Assembly (NCBI RefSeq): GCF_002099425.1
Contig: NW_018343990.1
Coordinates: forward strand, 1,054,001-1,118,000
Source of the DNA: Phascolarctos cinereus
Taxonomy: Eukaryota > Chordata > Mammalia > Diprotodontia > Phascolarctidae
Direction: 5' to 3'
DNA length: 64,000 nt
Below, piece by piece: positions 1 to 10,475 of this stretch. Position 1 is the stretch's first letter. Every line of letters begins with the position of its first letter. The notes under the pieces were generated by a model. That model worked only from the letters and a program-made list of their open reading frames with translations. It was not told the DNA's origin and searched no databases. The translations under genes and the position numbers were made by a program.

Positions 1-1155
1 TGAAGGTAGAAGTTGGGGAGGATCTCAAGAATGGCTTCTATCTCAAGACTTTTACCACAGTCCCCTCTCATTTAGCCTCGACACTACTGATCTTCAAATA
101 AGATGAACGACCAATGTTCTCACAAGAGTACTTTGGCTATCCGGTGGAAAATAAGCCATGGACAGCAGAGCTACCACCCCTTGGGAATGGTTTGCTCTTT
201 AGAAGGGGAGTGTGACACAACTATTACACCACATCATCTTCTACCCTTTTCTCTCCATACCTCCAGACTTAACTTTTCCTTTCTGTAAGGGAAAATTGGG
301 AAACTGCTATCTCCTTGTGGACCCCATAGGGATATTGGGCATGGCAGCAGTTTATAAGAAGTGTCAAGGAGAAGGGGAGAGGGTATATCTTAAAATTGGT
401 AAAGGGACCTAGAGTTTTCTTTTCAAGACTTGATTTACTTTTTAAACCATCCATCCAGGCCCTGAAGACGGGAGGTATTGGTGGCAGAGGATGGGTACTG
501 CCATAGAGATAAATATAGCGAAAGAGGCAGTTGGGAGGGGGCAGAGAGGGGAGAGGGAGAGGACAAGGACTTGTAGAGAATTTAGAAAATTTCATTCTAC
601 TCGTTCTGTGTGGGCTTTTTAATTGCTCATTATGAGAAAAGGGCAAGAACAAAGACAAATAAGTTAGAATCTTCAATATCTTCCAGGCTATGGATACAGT
701 CAATCATTCATCATGATTTACGTTTGTAACAATGCTGGCAAACTGATTTTTGAAGGTGAAGCACACACCAATGGACATGCAATTAAAACCTAAAATCAAG
801 CACATTGATTCAACTTGTGTCTAATTCCCCCTGAGGTTTCCCCTCTGCGCTAAAAGAACAAACTTTCTTCCTTCCACCCTCTTCTTTGCTCACAGATGAA
901 GAATCCCCTCAGGCCTTCCTTAAACCACCCACTCTGACTTCTCTAATGGACAAACCATCACTTAAATAAGTCTAACTAGAGTTTTGCAAGGAATGAGTTC
1001 AGATTGCCTGGGTAACAGTGAAACTTAGGTGAGGTGGCTTCCTCAGCAGTCTGTATGAGATTGGGGTTATGTTTAATAAAAGAATAATGGGTTTTTTGTC
1101 ATCTTAAGCCTGTGAATCAATGGAGGATTTGTCTTTCTGTCCAGGGTTTACTTAC
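1..1155 (-). other. Part of VIPR2 intron 9
   Basis: No coding exon could be recognised. The next VIPR2 exon (TM5 end/ICL3, VNFVLF type) should lie left of base 1. A 144-codon minus-strand open frame at 269-703 has no family resemblance and a biased, proline/serine-rich composition. I regard it as chance. No repeat family was assigned here. Confidence 0.6.
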
Positions 1156-1225
1156 GATGATAGAAATTAAAATTGGTATTCGTATCACCCACCAGGGAAC
1201 ATTATGTTCATTTGTATCCCAGCAG
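1156..1225 (-). CDS. VIPR2: VIPR2 exon 9: ECL2 cysteine and TM5
   Basis: A 70-bp exon reads (G)CWDTNEHNVPWW then VIRIPILISII on the minus strand. It opens with one base that completes a glycine codon begun in exon 8 and ends in phase 0. The acceptor is ctcatag and the donor gtaagt. The CW pair is the conserved ECL2 cysteine, which pairs with the TM3 cysteine of exon 7, plus its neighbouring tryptophan. PWWVIRIPILISII is the start of TM5. Human VIPR2 has CWDTNDHSVPWW here, so the exon differs at only two of the first twelve residues. Seventy bases is the usual size of this exon in the secretin receptor family. The acceptor lies directly against a long TC microsatellite. The next exon (VNFVLF...) was not found in bases 1-1155. 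Confidence 0.97.
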
Positions 1226-1227
1226 CT

Positions 1228-1264
1228 ATGAGAGATTGAAAGAGAGAAAGAGAAAAAGAGAGAA

Positions 1265-1334
<70 letters not shown>
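1228..1334 (-). promoter_or_regulatory. Exon 9 acceptor polypyrimidine tract made of a (TC)n microsatellite
   Basis: On the + strand this is (AG)n, nearly pure from about 1269 to 1332, continuing as AG/GAAAG-rich sequence to the exon 9 acceptor at 1226-1227. On the VIPR2 sense strand it is about 100 nt of almost uninterrupted pyrimidine ending in caatctctcatag. Known biology: such tracts recruit U2AF and PTB. The length is expected to vary between individuals. An effect on exon 9 inclusion is inference. Confidence 0.8.
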
Positions 1335-1337
<3 letters not shown>

Positions 1338-2884
1338 TATGTTAGGAGTAATTTAATCTGGCAAGGGATATAAACATCAGTGTGTTACACTTGGATCAGT
1401 TATGGTATTCACAAAAAACCCAAGAATTACTTTCACTGGCTGCTACTGTATGTACCATTTTATTTCTATAAGTTTGGTTTTGCCTTGCAATCTTTTTTGA
1501 AAGGCCTATTTTAGTCTGTTTTACATATCATAATTATCTTTTTACCTGGAGACTCTGGAGCAAATAACTAATAAAGAGTAATATTATTTAGTTTGATTCT
1601 TCTGGGTGTGATACTTTGGTGATGGAGGCTTTGGAGACAAGTGCATGGCCATGGAATTCACAGGGAAGTAGTAGGTCCAAAAAGGATCTTGCCATGGTTT
1701 GGGAATGGAACTAATTAATCTACTGTTAGTCCCAGACCCAATTCCTAGTACCACAAATATGTAACACACATACATAGATATACACACATAATCTATCTGA
1801 TATTTAGGGTTTGGTCTTGTTTTGGACAACTAAAGTGGGTAAAGCAGGAAATATATGAAGTTTGGGTTTTGGAGGGGCTGGCAGAGGTAGTCACAGACTA
1901 TGCATGTGTGTGGTGAATGTGATTTGGTGGGGAGATGTGTATGTATGGGGGAGGCATTTGGGTGAGCAGGGATAATGCTGGCTCAAGGCCTAAGGGTGTC
2001 TATAGAATATGATGAACTTTCTTACATTGAATGCATTTTATACTTGCCCTACCAACTCAAATGGAAGCAAAGTTAAGTAAGGAGGTTGGGTGCTTCAAAA
2101 TACATTTCTGCCATGAGAGTGCTTAGAGACAGCCCCACATGACACAGCATAGGGGAATGAAAGTGTTTAGAACTTAAGCAAGGAATCTCTGTTCCCTATC
2201 TTTCCCAAACTGTAAGAGATTTTAGGACAAGGACCTAATTGAAATTCTCGATAGCTCTGTTTTTTAGCACCATGTGACCAGTAATTGATGGTGAGATGCC
2301 TGATTTTAAGAGGTTCAAATTATCATCATTCCTCCAAAATGTTTAACGTTTTTTTTAATTACTGCCTTTTGACTTAATATGTTATCTTTGGCTGTGTCTC
2401 CCTCCCCCATTCCAACCAAGAAACAGAGAAAAGAGTTAAACCTTTAAGCCAAATCAACCAACAGATTGTGTATTAAATGTATTACATACCCATAGACCTC
2501 CACCTCTCCAAAGAATAGTGTGTAGTATACCAAAATTTTATTTTTTAATAGTAGAAAAGCCTGGTGTTACCAAGCTACTTAGTCTGAATAATGAATCCTT
2601 ACTCATGGAAATGAAATCAGTCAATCAGTTTTTATTATATGCTTACCATGTACCAGGCCCTGTGCTAAGTGCTAGAATAGTCTCCTTTCCTTAACTTGTG
2701 TAATGAAGGATAATGCCACAATAAGTCCTCTTGCTATCCAGGCAACATGGTATATGAATTTTTCATTTAGAAGACTTTCTTAAGGAGCAAATGCATAGTT
2801 AGCTAGACTCTTTTCATGCAGTCCAACATAATGCACCTCAACTGCTCTCATCAACAATTTTCTCAAGGTAAATTTTGAAGTACT

Positions 2885-3430
2885 TGTTCTTCTCTGTTGC
2901 CCAGAGGGCTAGATTTTGGCTCCCATTAAAGACTGAATCTTGAGTCCGAGGGTGCAGTGTCATTTCTAGCCCTGACTGTAATCGTATTCTTCTCTTAGGA
3001 ACTTCTCATTGCTTCTTACTTACGCTGGCTGTCCCCCATGCCTTCCATGTACTTCCCCCAAATCTTTCCCTCTTAGAATCTCTTGTTTCCTCTAAGACTC
3101 AGCTTAAGAGCCACCTTTAACAAGAAGCCTTTCCTGATCCTCCAGTTACTAGTACCTTAATCCCTTCAATTACTTTGTTTTGTTTATATGCTATATTTTG
3201 TTTATATAGCTATATATACCTAGATATATATCTAGATCTCTGTGTGTGTGTGTGCGTGTGTGTATGTGTGTGTGTATATATATATGTATATATATATACA
3301 GCTTGTTCAGAGATATATATGTATGTATCTCTGAACAAGCTGTTTCCCCCATAGAATGTAAGCTCCTTGACACCAAGAATTATTTCACTTCTGTCTTGTG
3401 TTATGTACATGGTTCCAGAATGCTTTGAGA
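2885..3430 (+). repeat. L2 LINE 3' region, interrupted by microsatellite and hairpin
   Basis: The text follows the L2 3' end: cttcccccaaatctttccct, aagactcagcttaagagcc, aagcctttcctgatcc and later agaatgtaagctccttga. Between the halves lie a TG/TA run (3238-3297) and an 18-bp perfect inverted repeat (3298-3343). Confidence 0.7.
3298..3343. repeat. Perfect 18-bp inverted repeat with 10-nt spacer
   Basis: Left arm acagcttgttcagagata (3298-3315) is the exact reverse complement of 3326-3343. The spacer is tatatgtatg. The right arm continues into ordinary L2 sequence. The left arm follows a TA/TG microsatellite, so the left arm is probably a reversed copy made by template switching. Confidence 0.9.
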
Positions 3431-3739
3431 CATAACTTTAAAACAGCTTGGGATCAAAATCCTGTTGTCTTTTTGCCAACAATCTCAAGCACAGATTTGA
3501 TAATCTATTTATAATTATTGATGGGATGGTTTAGTTATTTTCTCTATCCTCTCTTGTCACTTACTTGAGTCAGTGCCAAACCTCTAGGTTTGTCAAACCT
3601 TATGACTCAGCTCGAGTTTTACTTAAAGACATCCTTCTGCAGTTTTGAATCTTACCTAGAATGGTTTTCATCTGCATCAGGCTCTCCATTGATTATATCC
3701 CAATCAGTAATTTCCCAGTGGCTATTAGTTCCTTTTTCT

Positions 3740-4010
3740 TTTTAAAAATTGATTTATTATTTATTTTTTAAAACATTTTTCTTTTTTAATTTTGAATTCC
3801 AGCCTTTTCCCACCCTCTAAGAAGGCAAACAATATGATATCAATTATACATGTGAAATCATGCAAAATATATTTCCATTTTAGCTATATCATAAACAAGA
3901 GAGCAAGAAAATTATACATCAATTTGTACTCAGAGTTCATTACTTGTTTCTCTGGAGGTGGATAGACCTGTTATTTAATTCTCAACATAGTTATATCTTG
4001 TCCCTTCCCC
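3740..4010 (-). repeat. L1 3' UTR fragment (antisense to window)
   Basis: The sequence tttaattttgaattccagcc, then aagaaggcaaacaatatgat, acatgtgaaatcatgcaaaa and tctctggaggtggatag is the reverse strand of a common marsupial L1 3' UTR. The same words recur at 59945-60270. Confidence 0.6.
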
Positions 4011-4181
4011 AATTAAAAAAATCGTTAAGTTTCCTGAGGGGTGGGACTGAACCTTATATTTCTTCATATTGCAAGTGTGCCTAGCTCAGTGCCTACTTCC
4101 AGACCAGGTATAGATTAGCTAGATGCCCAATACACATTGGTTCGTCTAATTTGATGATGAAATGAATGGGATGGTGCTTAC

Positions 4182-4242
4182 CCAATATCTTCTAAGAAGA
4201 TCCTTGTCACAGTCCACACAACAATAAAGATTGTAGGGATTC
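4182..4242 (-). CDS. VIPR2: VIPR2 exon 8: TM4 and start of ECL2
   Basis: A 61-bp exon reads (G)IPTIFIVVWTVTRIFLEDI(G) on the minus strand, with acceptor tttctgcag and donor gtaagc. It starts with the last two bases of the glycine split from exon 7, giving the class B TM4 motif GWGIP across the junction. It ends with the first two bases of the glycine finished in exon 9. Human VIPR2 has LPTVCIGAWTAARLYLEDT at this place, so the exon is moderately diverged, but length, phase and the W and LED residues are kept. Sixty-one bases is the usual size of this exon in the family. It is flanked by intron 8 (2956 bp) and intron 7 (2950 bp). Confidence 0.96.
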
Positions 4243-4852
4243 CTGCAGAAAGACATTTCATTAATCAGATCTCCCTGAAGGATTCAGAATGGTATTAAAT
4301 CTTAGAATTTTTGAGTGTGATAAACCAAGAAAGGACATTGCATGTGTGGAGAGTGAAATACCTGAAAACCTCAATTAACCAGACTGTTGGAAAAAGAACT
4401 TGTTCCACAGAGTTCATCAAAGGATTAGCAAAAACTCTCTTTTGTTCCAGCGTGTGTTGCTGAAAATCTTTCTAAAATATATCACTCTATATTTCTTCCT
4501 TGGTAAAGTGATCCCAAAGTCATAAGAGACATGCGGAGTGAGCCTTAGAAGACTGCTATGGGTGACTAGTGATGAACTGTCCATCAAGAAATGGCATCAG
4601 GGATATTATATGACTGGAAAAGGGGGGTGGCCCAGTTGGGAAGCAAGCCCAAGGAATGACACACATGAGTGCTACAGCCTGAGTGCTACCATGATAACCA
4701 TGGACTATCAGAACACTAAGACAAGTGCCTCCAGTAGTTTGAGTGGATCTTCTGTGTAGGATTTATGGGAGGAGATAGACAGGAATCACATAGGATGAGG
4801 CTTCAGGGATAAGTTATGATCCATACCACTGGAGGGATTATTTATACCAGAG

Positions 4853-5035
4853 GTATCAAATTTGGCTCTCAGGGTACAGCAAGTAGCCAGCAAAAGTCCA
4901 CAGTGCTGCCTGAACCAGATTGAAACGTAACTGGAAGATATTTAACAAAATAAATCAAAATACAATACAATATAGATGATGTTAATTTGTGGTATTTAAA
5001 TCAATAAGGCAGGGATCTATTCCTAGACTACACTA
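4853..5035 (-). mobile_element. hAT-like nonautonomous DNA transposon fragment
   Basis: Words such as agaggtatcaaatttggctc, ctgaaccagattgaaacgta and gatatttaacaaaataaatc match a common marsupial short hAT-type repeat that ends in a ggtgtcaaac-like terminus. The right terminus is not recognisable. The family assignment is from memory. Confidence 0.45.
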
Positions 5036-5238
5036 TCTCTACACTGTCAAGATTAAATACCCACTGGAGTACTAAAGAGGTAAATAGGGTTCAATGGAGA
5101 TATTTACATCTTGGCTGAAAATCTTGTAGAGCCAGAGGGACATCATTCTCCATATCAACAGTCATTGATCAGGACTATATATGAAGAGATATGAGTTTGG
5201 GGTAGAATGTAGACTGCCGGTAGGGTGTTGCTATTCTT

Positions 5239-5279
5239 AAAAAACAAAACAAAATAAAACAAAACAAAACAAAACAAAA
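5239..5279 (+). repeat. (AAAAC)n simple repeat
   Basis: An A-rich run of aaaac units with one aaaat unit, about 41 bp. It resembles a degenerate retroposon tail, but no body was recognised beside it. Confidence 0.85.
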
Positions 5280-6414
5280 GCTCAAAGCAACTAAATTCTA
5301 GATAAGAACTCCTTTTGTTGTGATTTTCCTCTTTATCACAACCAGGATGGCAATCAGCCTCTGGGGCAGAAAGGTAACAGCTGATACTAATTGGCTTAAG
5401 TAGGGCACCTGTATCTGCCTGTAAGGCAGCAGATAGCAGCAGGGTGAACTGGGGGTTTGGGGTGGGGGTTGGGTTAGCCTTTTAGATTGTGGTCACTGAG
5501 CTGCGTATGTCTTTTAGAAGGAGGAGAATAAGAGGAAGATGAGACCTCTTTGTGAGTCTGGGTGACTTTTCCTGTATGTGTCTACTTGAGTTCTCATTAC
5601 CGAAAGAAATGTTTTTATTCTTTCAAAAGAAATCATTTTCTAACAAGAATCTTCTAATTCGTAGGCTCTCCTTACATTTTCTTTCTTTCTGACTAAACTA
5701 TCATGTCTATCTGTACTGTTGGCACGTCTCCTCTTTGAAAACAAAAGACGAAAAACATATCTTTTAAAAATGGTGTTATTGCTAAAGGTCAGAATAATAC
5801 AGTAGCAGTGCCACCTTCTACAAATACCCCAATACAAACACACACCCTGGGGAAATTTGTGTACTGTGGGCTGTTGCATAGACTGCCTGAAGTCTCAGAC
5901 ATAGGATATATGGAAGGGCCAAGCAGTGATAACTCTGTCATAAGATCAATGACAGCTTCATCCTTAATACCTTTTGAGCCATTTTCTGGTGTCTCTAATG
6001 CCTTTTTAAAGGTGGGACTCTGGCAGTCACTAGTTGTGGGAACTTTACATTAAAATGCAGTGTCTCTCTTTATATCTCATGCTTTCCTTGAATTCCAGTT
6101 AATTAGAGGTTTCTGTTAGTTGGGCTCTTAGCTCCTCAAGACTTCATTTTATAAGGTCTCTGCTTGTTTATACATCCACAAGAAAGTAATCAGAGGCAGA
6201 AAGAATGAGGTGAAATCAGGTGGTTTTATTTTTTTATTAGAAGTTTAGTTAAAAGGTTTGAATGACAACCCTTCATTTCCCACCTGACCGATCTCCTGGA
6301 TTTCATGATCTTCAGAAACTCATTCTGCAAGATGAAATCATCCCTGAAACTCACATCTCCTCATGTCACTTCCTGACTTCAGGACTTCATCATACCCTAC
6401 GTCAGGTACCTTCC

Positions 6415-6560
6415 CCTTTTCTATTTCTTTTCTGTATTGTCTTCTCCCATTAGATTGTCCGGTTATTGAGGGCAGGGACTATCTCCTACTTTTCTTTGTA
6501 CCGCTAGCACTTAGCACAATGCTGACACAACAGTAGCTGCTTAATACATATTTATTGACT
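6415..6560 (+). repeat. L2 LINE 3' end
   Basis: gagggcagggactatctcc, ctagcacttagcacaatgct and cttaatacatatttattgac are the L2 3' terminal words. The L2 sequence probably starts further left, but the text before 6415 is too diverged to be sure. Confidence 0.65.
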
Positions 6561-6660
6561 CTGGCTGTAACTCTGACAAGGTAAAGAAGGATGAAGAAAA
6601 TAACCAGAAAGGAGAGAGTTTAAAATTATTTATGAGAAGATTATTGAAAAAACATATTTT

Positions 6661-6832
6661 AGGGCAGCTAGGTGGCTCAGTGGATAGAGCACTGACCCTG
6701 GAATCAGAAGGACCTGAGTCCAAATCCAGCCTCAGACACATAACACTTACTAGTTGTGTGACACTGGACAAGTCACTTAACCCTAACTGCCTTACCCCCC
6801 CAACCCCCCCCAAAAAACAAACAAACCACATT
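6661..6832 (+). repeat. Marsupial tRNA-derived CORE-SINE
   Basis: Head agggcagctaggtggctcag, then gatagagcactgaccctgga, cagcctcagacacataacac and gacaagtcacttaaccctaa, ending in a C/A-rich tail. The copy is close to the family consensus and so relatively young. Confidence 0.9.
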
Positions 6833-7192
6833 TTAAACAATCTGTCAATTTATATTATTGGTGTTATTTTGGTCCCTAGTTATCACAAATATTTGAATAT
6901 ATGTTAAAAAAAATTTCGACAAACCTCTACAAAGGTGTAGCTTTGAGATCCTGAAAGGTAAGCTTTCATGGACTCTAAAAATGCTTTGCCGTGGGGTTAA
7001 ATCTGTCTGCTTTTGTTGGGTCAGATGATGGGTGACTTGTGAGCTGAGATGGTTACGGGTAAAAGAATGTGTGGGAGCACAACCATAAATGAGAACTAGC
7101 TCAAGTGACATGGAAGCTAACCTGGATAATCACTGAGGCAGGGAAGAAGATATTGGATATGAGAAAGAACCAAATTCTTAAGAAATTCTTAC

Positions 7193-7343
7193 CCCATCCA
7201 ATCAGAAGATACATCAGGAAATGTCGGTTTGAGGAAAATATAACCATAAGGAGTGTGTGGAGGTAAAGCCCTTCCACCAGGAGCCAATAAAAATTTGCCA
7301 TGATACAGTACTGGAAAAACACCAAGCTCAACTTGCAGCCAAC
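7193..7343 (-). CDS. VIPR2: VIPR2 exon 7: TM3, ICL2 and start of TM4
   Basis: A 151-bp exon encodes 50 residues plus one base: VGCKLSLVFFQYCIMANFYW, then LLVEGLYLHTLL, then MVIFSSNRHFLMYLLIGW. The acceptor is tatttcag and the donor gtaaga. Conserved class B residues are present: the TM3 cysteine in GCK that pairs with the ECL2 cysteine of exon 9, the TM3 glutamate in VEGLYLHTLL that belongs to the central polar network, and the TM4 tryptophan in IGWG. KLSLVF and FLMYLLIGWG point to VIPR2 rather than VIPR1. The main divergence is in ICL2 (MVIFSSNRHF against human VAMLPPRRCF), which is usually the most variable part of this exon. An open frame runs past both ends of the exon into intron by chance, so the splice sites define the limits. 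Confidence 0.98.
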
Positions 7344-8064
7344 CTGAAATAATACAAACAAAGAGTAAGGTCTGCTGAAAAGAAGAGGGAAAATGTGGTA
7401 ACAGGCTGAAAATAGCTCATGGCAGACAGAGATGCCCTAGTACATATTATGTCCCTCTGTTTGAGTTGGGAACAAAGGACAAATTGGTGTGCTGTCTAGG
7501 GAAGGGAAGTGATTAATATAAAGTATTCAGGGTGTTTATATAAATGTGAAAAAGAATGTATGTTATGTTAAAGTAAGCCCCCATGTGTGTATCTGACACC
7601 CTGTGAGACTATTTATTTGGGCATATTAAACTCACTGTTAAGATAAACATTTTTTTAAAGATAAATGTAAATAACTATCTCTAAGAATAGTAAACTCATA
7701 ACTTTCAAGTCAACTGCTGGAAGGTTTAACTAAACAATTAGGTTTTTAAGCACATCCCTCTAACTTCTCTTTCTTCCTCTCTTTGTCTTAGCCTCTCTTG
7801 TTCCTTGGGCTGTGCCATTTTTCTTTTTCTTTTTTTTTTTTTGGTGGGCTTACTTATGCTTTGCCCTTCTCTGCCTTGTACTATCCTCATGACTCTTCTA
7901 GTATCAAATAACATCACTGGAGAATAATAAGGGGTTATTCTTTCCCTTATGGGGGAGGACATATTTCATTTATCTGGGCATATAGGTTTTTAGAGGGGTC
8001 CATAGAAAAATCATTGGTAATGGTATGGCCAGAGGAAATTGTCGAATTGGAATCTTCTCTTATA

Positions 8065-8260
8065 GGAATAGGGAGCCTCAAAACCACATGTGGCCTTCCA
8101 TGTCCTCAAGTGTGGCTCTTTGAAAGAAACTAAACTTCACAGAACATTTGACCTCAAGAACATTTGTTTTATGAAATTTGGATTAAGTCAAAGGGCTGTA
8201 CTTGAGGACATGGAGGGCCACATGTGGTCTCAAGGCCACATGTTCTCCACCCCTATAAAG
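8065..8260. mobile_element. Foldback MITE (hAT-like)
   Basis: The left half (8076-8124) and the reverse complement of the right half (8187-8235) agree at roughly 80 percent. Both contain ccacatgtggcc followed by tccatgtcctcaagt. The inverted repeat covers most of the element with a short centre near 8150. This matches a common small marsupial hAT-type element with a ggggtgg/ccacccc end. No clear target duplication was seen. Confidence 0.75.
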
Positions 8261-8449
8261 TATGTTCAAAATCAGAAAGGTGTGGAAACTTTCTGAGCCA
8301 TTTATGGACATTAATTAGTGCTTGGACTGGTCTCATGAAAAATCAGCACCCAACAATGTTAATAATTGTTTCTTTTTATTAGACATAGGATGTATATATG
8401 GAAAAGGAAATGGGTTTGTATTTAAAGAAGCTAATTTTACTTCAGATTG

Positions 8450-8690
8450 TCACCTCTGAAAGGCTTTGGGGGGGCTAAGGCAGGAGATCCTAGCAAAAAA
8501 GAGATTTCTGACATACTATCTGGTGGATTATAGGTGTAGAATAGGGTATCCATTGTCAGATATAGCCAATGTATTTGGTTTACCTACACTTCTTTGTTAG
8601 AAAGGTGGGTTCTAGTTGGGGAATGAGGAATCACTGGAAAGTGACAATGGTGTTAAAAGAAACATTAATAACATATTTATTTTAAAAAAA
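8450..8690 (+). repeat. L1 3' UTR fragment, diverged
   Basis: The order of words (ttctgacatactatctggtg, attgtcagatatagccaatg, cttctttgttagaaaggtgg, A-rich end) parallels the copy at 12750-13120, the common marsupial L1 3' UTR. Confidence 0.5.
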
Positions 8691-10379
8691 TGTAATTTCT
8701 GGCTTTTTCCATGAATTTTAATCATTAATGTTAATTGTAAACTCTTATATAATAAGGATTATAGTTTTAATGTTAGGAACTTTAATATGAAATAGGAAAG
8801 CCTAAAAAAAAAACAAACAAAAATTTGGAAGGAAAATCTTATTGCTGCCAAGACTTTTTTTAATTTTGTGAAAGTTGCTTTTGCATATTTCTTTTTTCTT
8901 CATTCCAAATATGCCTAATGAGATACTTTGAAGAATATGTTATATTATGCATAATATAATAAACACTTGTTGAATTGAATTTATGAACATGCCACCTGTG
9001 GTACATTATTGATACATTTTTATCATCTCAAATTCAACAAAATGCCTTTAGATCTGTAAAAGGTGCTCTTAAGTATTGAGTACATTTCAGTTCTCCCCAA
9101 AAGACCCTCATATTGGCTCCTAAGGAATTCCCTCTCCACTGCGCTCTTCCTCAATCAGTTTCCGCGTTTCTAGGAAATTTTATGTTTTCATTTAGATCAG
9201 AGAAAACATGCCACGAGGCAGGGAGCCAAAAACAGTGGCACAGTCACAATAGTCAGGGGGGTTTAAAGTCTTGGTTTTCCAACAAGAATATACTACCCTG
9301 TTTTCCATTATTTCACTACTGTATTTTTTCTGACTGTGTTATGGGTATGCCTCTCACAACACTGTGTTGGTGTGTTTGCTAAGCATCAGAACCGCAGAGC
9401 AGCAGTAATTTTAGCCATGGAATCTCATTCACAAAATGGAAAAAATTTCTTTCCATTTCTATCTTGTAAATTTAGATAATGAGATGAGTGTGAGATATTT
9501 TCAGGAGTTGGCCTTGGCTAGGTATTTTACTATTCAAATGCCTTGACCTTACTCATGACCTCACAGTATATACCATTCCAGGTCAAAGGACTAGAATTTC
9601 CCTTGGTTGATTCTAATGTATGTGACAGGTTTGGGACTTGAGAAAGTTCTCATAGGTACCACATTTGATAGCCATCTGGCCCATGATGAAGATAAACTAT
9701 CGATCTGTTTGTCATGGAAGCCTTTTCCTCTCATAGATTTCTATTCTTAGCATCCCTTCTTGGTCAAACTTACCTTATACTACCTGCCATGTTTGTCCAA
9801 CCCCAGTATACTTCAGGACAGAGTGGCTCTTCAGTGGGTCATTTCTAGCATTAACCAGGGAATTTATGGGTTGTCCACAACATTCTACAAATTTGGCTCC
9901 TCTCAGGGTCATCCCGGGAGGCTCCTAGTGTCCCTGTTCACACCTCTTGATCAATGGTGGCAACTAGCTGAAGGTAACATACTTAACACTGAACAGTATC
10001 TTAGGTTTCTGCTGTTTGGAAAGTCAGGCCAGCAACTAAATTTAGTTGTGCTGCCTTTGTCAGTTGATCTGTCAGCTAGTAAATGTTTAACAGGAGTCTG
10101 GAAGTTTTCAGTGTTGAAAGGGGAACATTTTCAGACTCTTGGCTACCTACTCTGCCCTGCCAACATCTCGAGAAAAAGTCCTTCACCACCTATTTTGGAA
10201 GACCTGCCTCAGAAATTCTGTTTCACAGAACAGTATTGACTAAGCCTGCTTGGAAACATAAACCCCAAGTAACTTCTCCTTTTTTCTTTCTTTCTTAGAA
10301 TGTATCTTTTTATCCAAATTTCTGATTTTCCACTCTCTGAGGAAAAAACAGCAACAACAATAACAAAAACCTGGAAATA

Positions 10380-10475
10380 GACCCAGCTGTATCTTTTTTC
10401 TTTTTCCTTTTTCTCCTTTTCTCCTCTCTCTCTCTCTTCTTTTATTGTCTCTTCTTTCTTCCCTTCCTTTCATCT
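10380..10475 (+). repeat. Pyrimidine-rich low-complexity tract
   Basis: About 95 bp of mostly C and T (ttttctttttcctttttctc and similar). The open frame on the opposite strand here is a low-complexity artefact. Confidence 0.8.

Larger units (their letters stand above)
1226..4181 (-). other. VIPR2 intron 8
   Basis: Complete 2956-bp GT-AG intron. From right to left it holds an antisense L1 3' fragment (3740-4010), an L2 3' fragment interrupted by a TG/TA microsatellite and a hairpin (2885-3430), a short mammalian-wide repeat near 2620-2690 and the TC tract at the acceptor. Bases 1335-2610 look unique; I see nothing assignable in them. Confidence 0.7.
4243..7192 (-). other. VIPR2 intron 7
   Basis: Complete 2950-bp GT-AG intron. 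It contains a hAT-like fragment (4853-5035), an (AAAAC)n run (5239-5279), an L2 3' end (6415-6560) and a CORE-SINE (6661-6832). The stretches 4245-4850, 5280-6410 and 6850-7190 show no recognised feature. Confidence 0.7.

Noticed and set aside
269-703. 144-codon minus-strand open frame in intron 9
   Set aside because: No motif or family resemblance, a biased composition, and neither a VIPR2 exon nor a splice-bounded unit.
1173-1373. Plus-strand frame rich in R and E
   Set aside because: It is the (AG)n repeat read antisense, next to exon 9.
3191-3428. Short mirrored open frames on both strands
   Set aside because: They come from the TG/TA run and the inverted repeat in L2.
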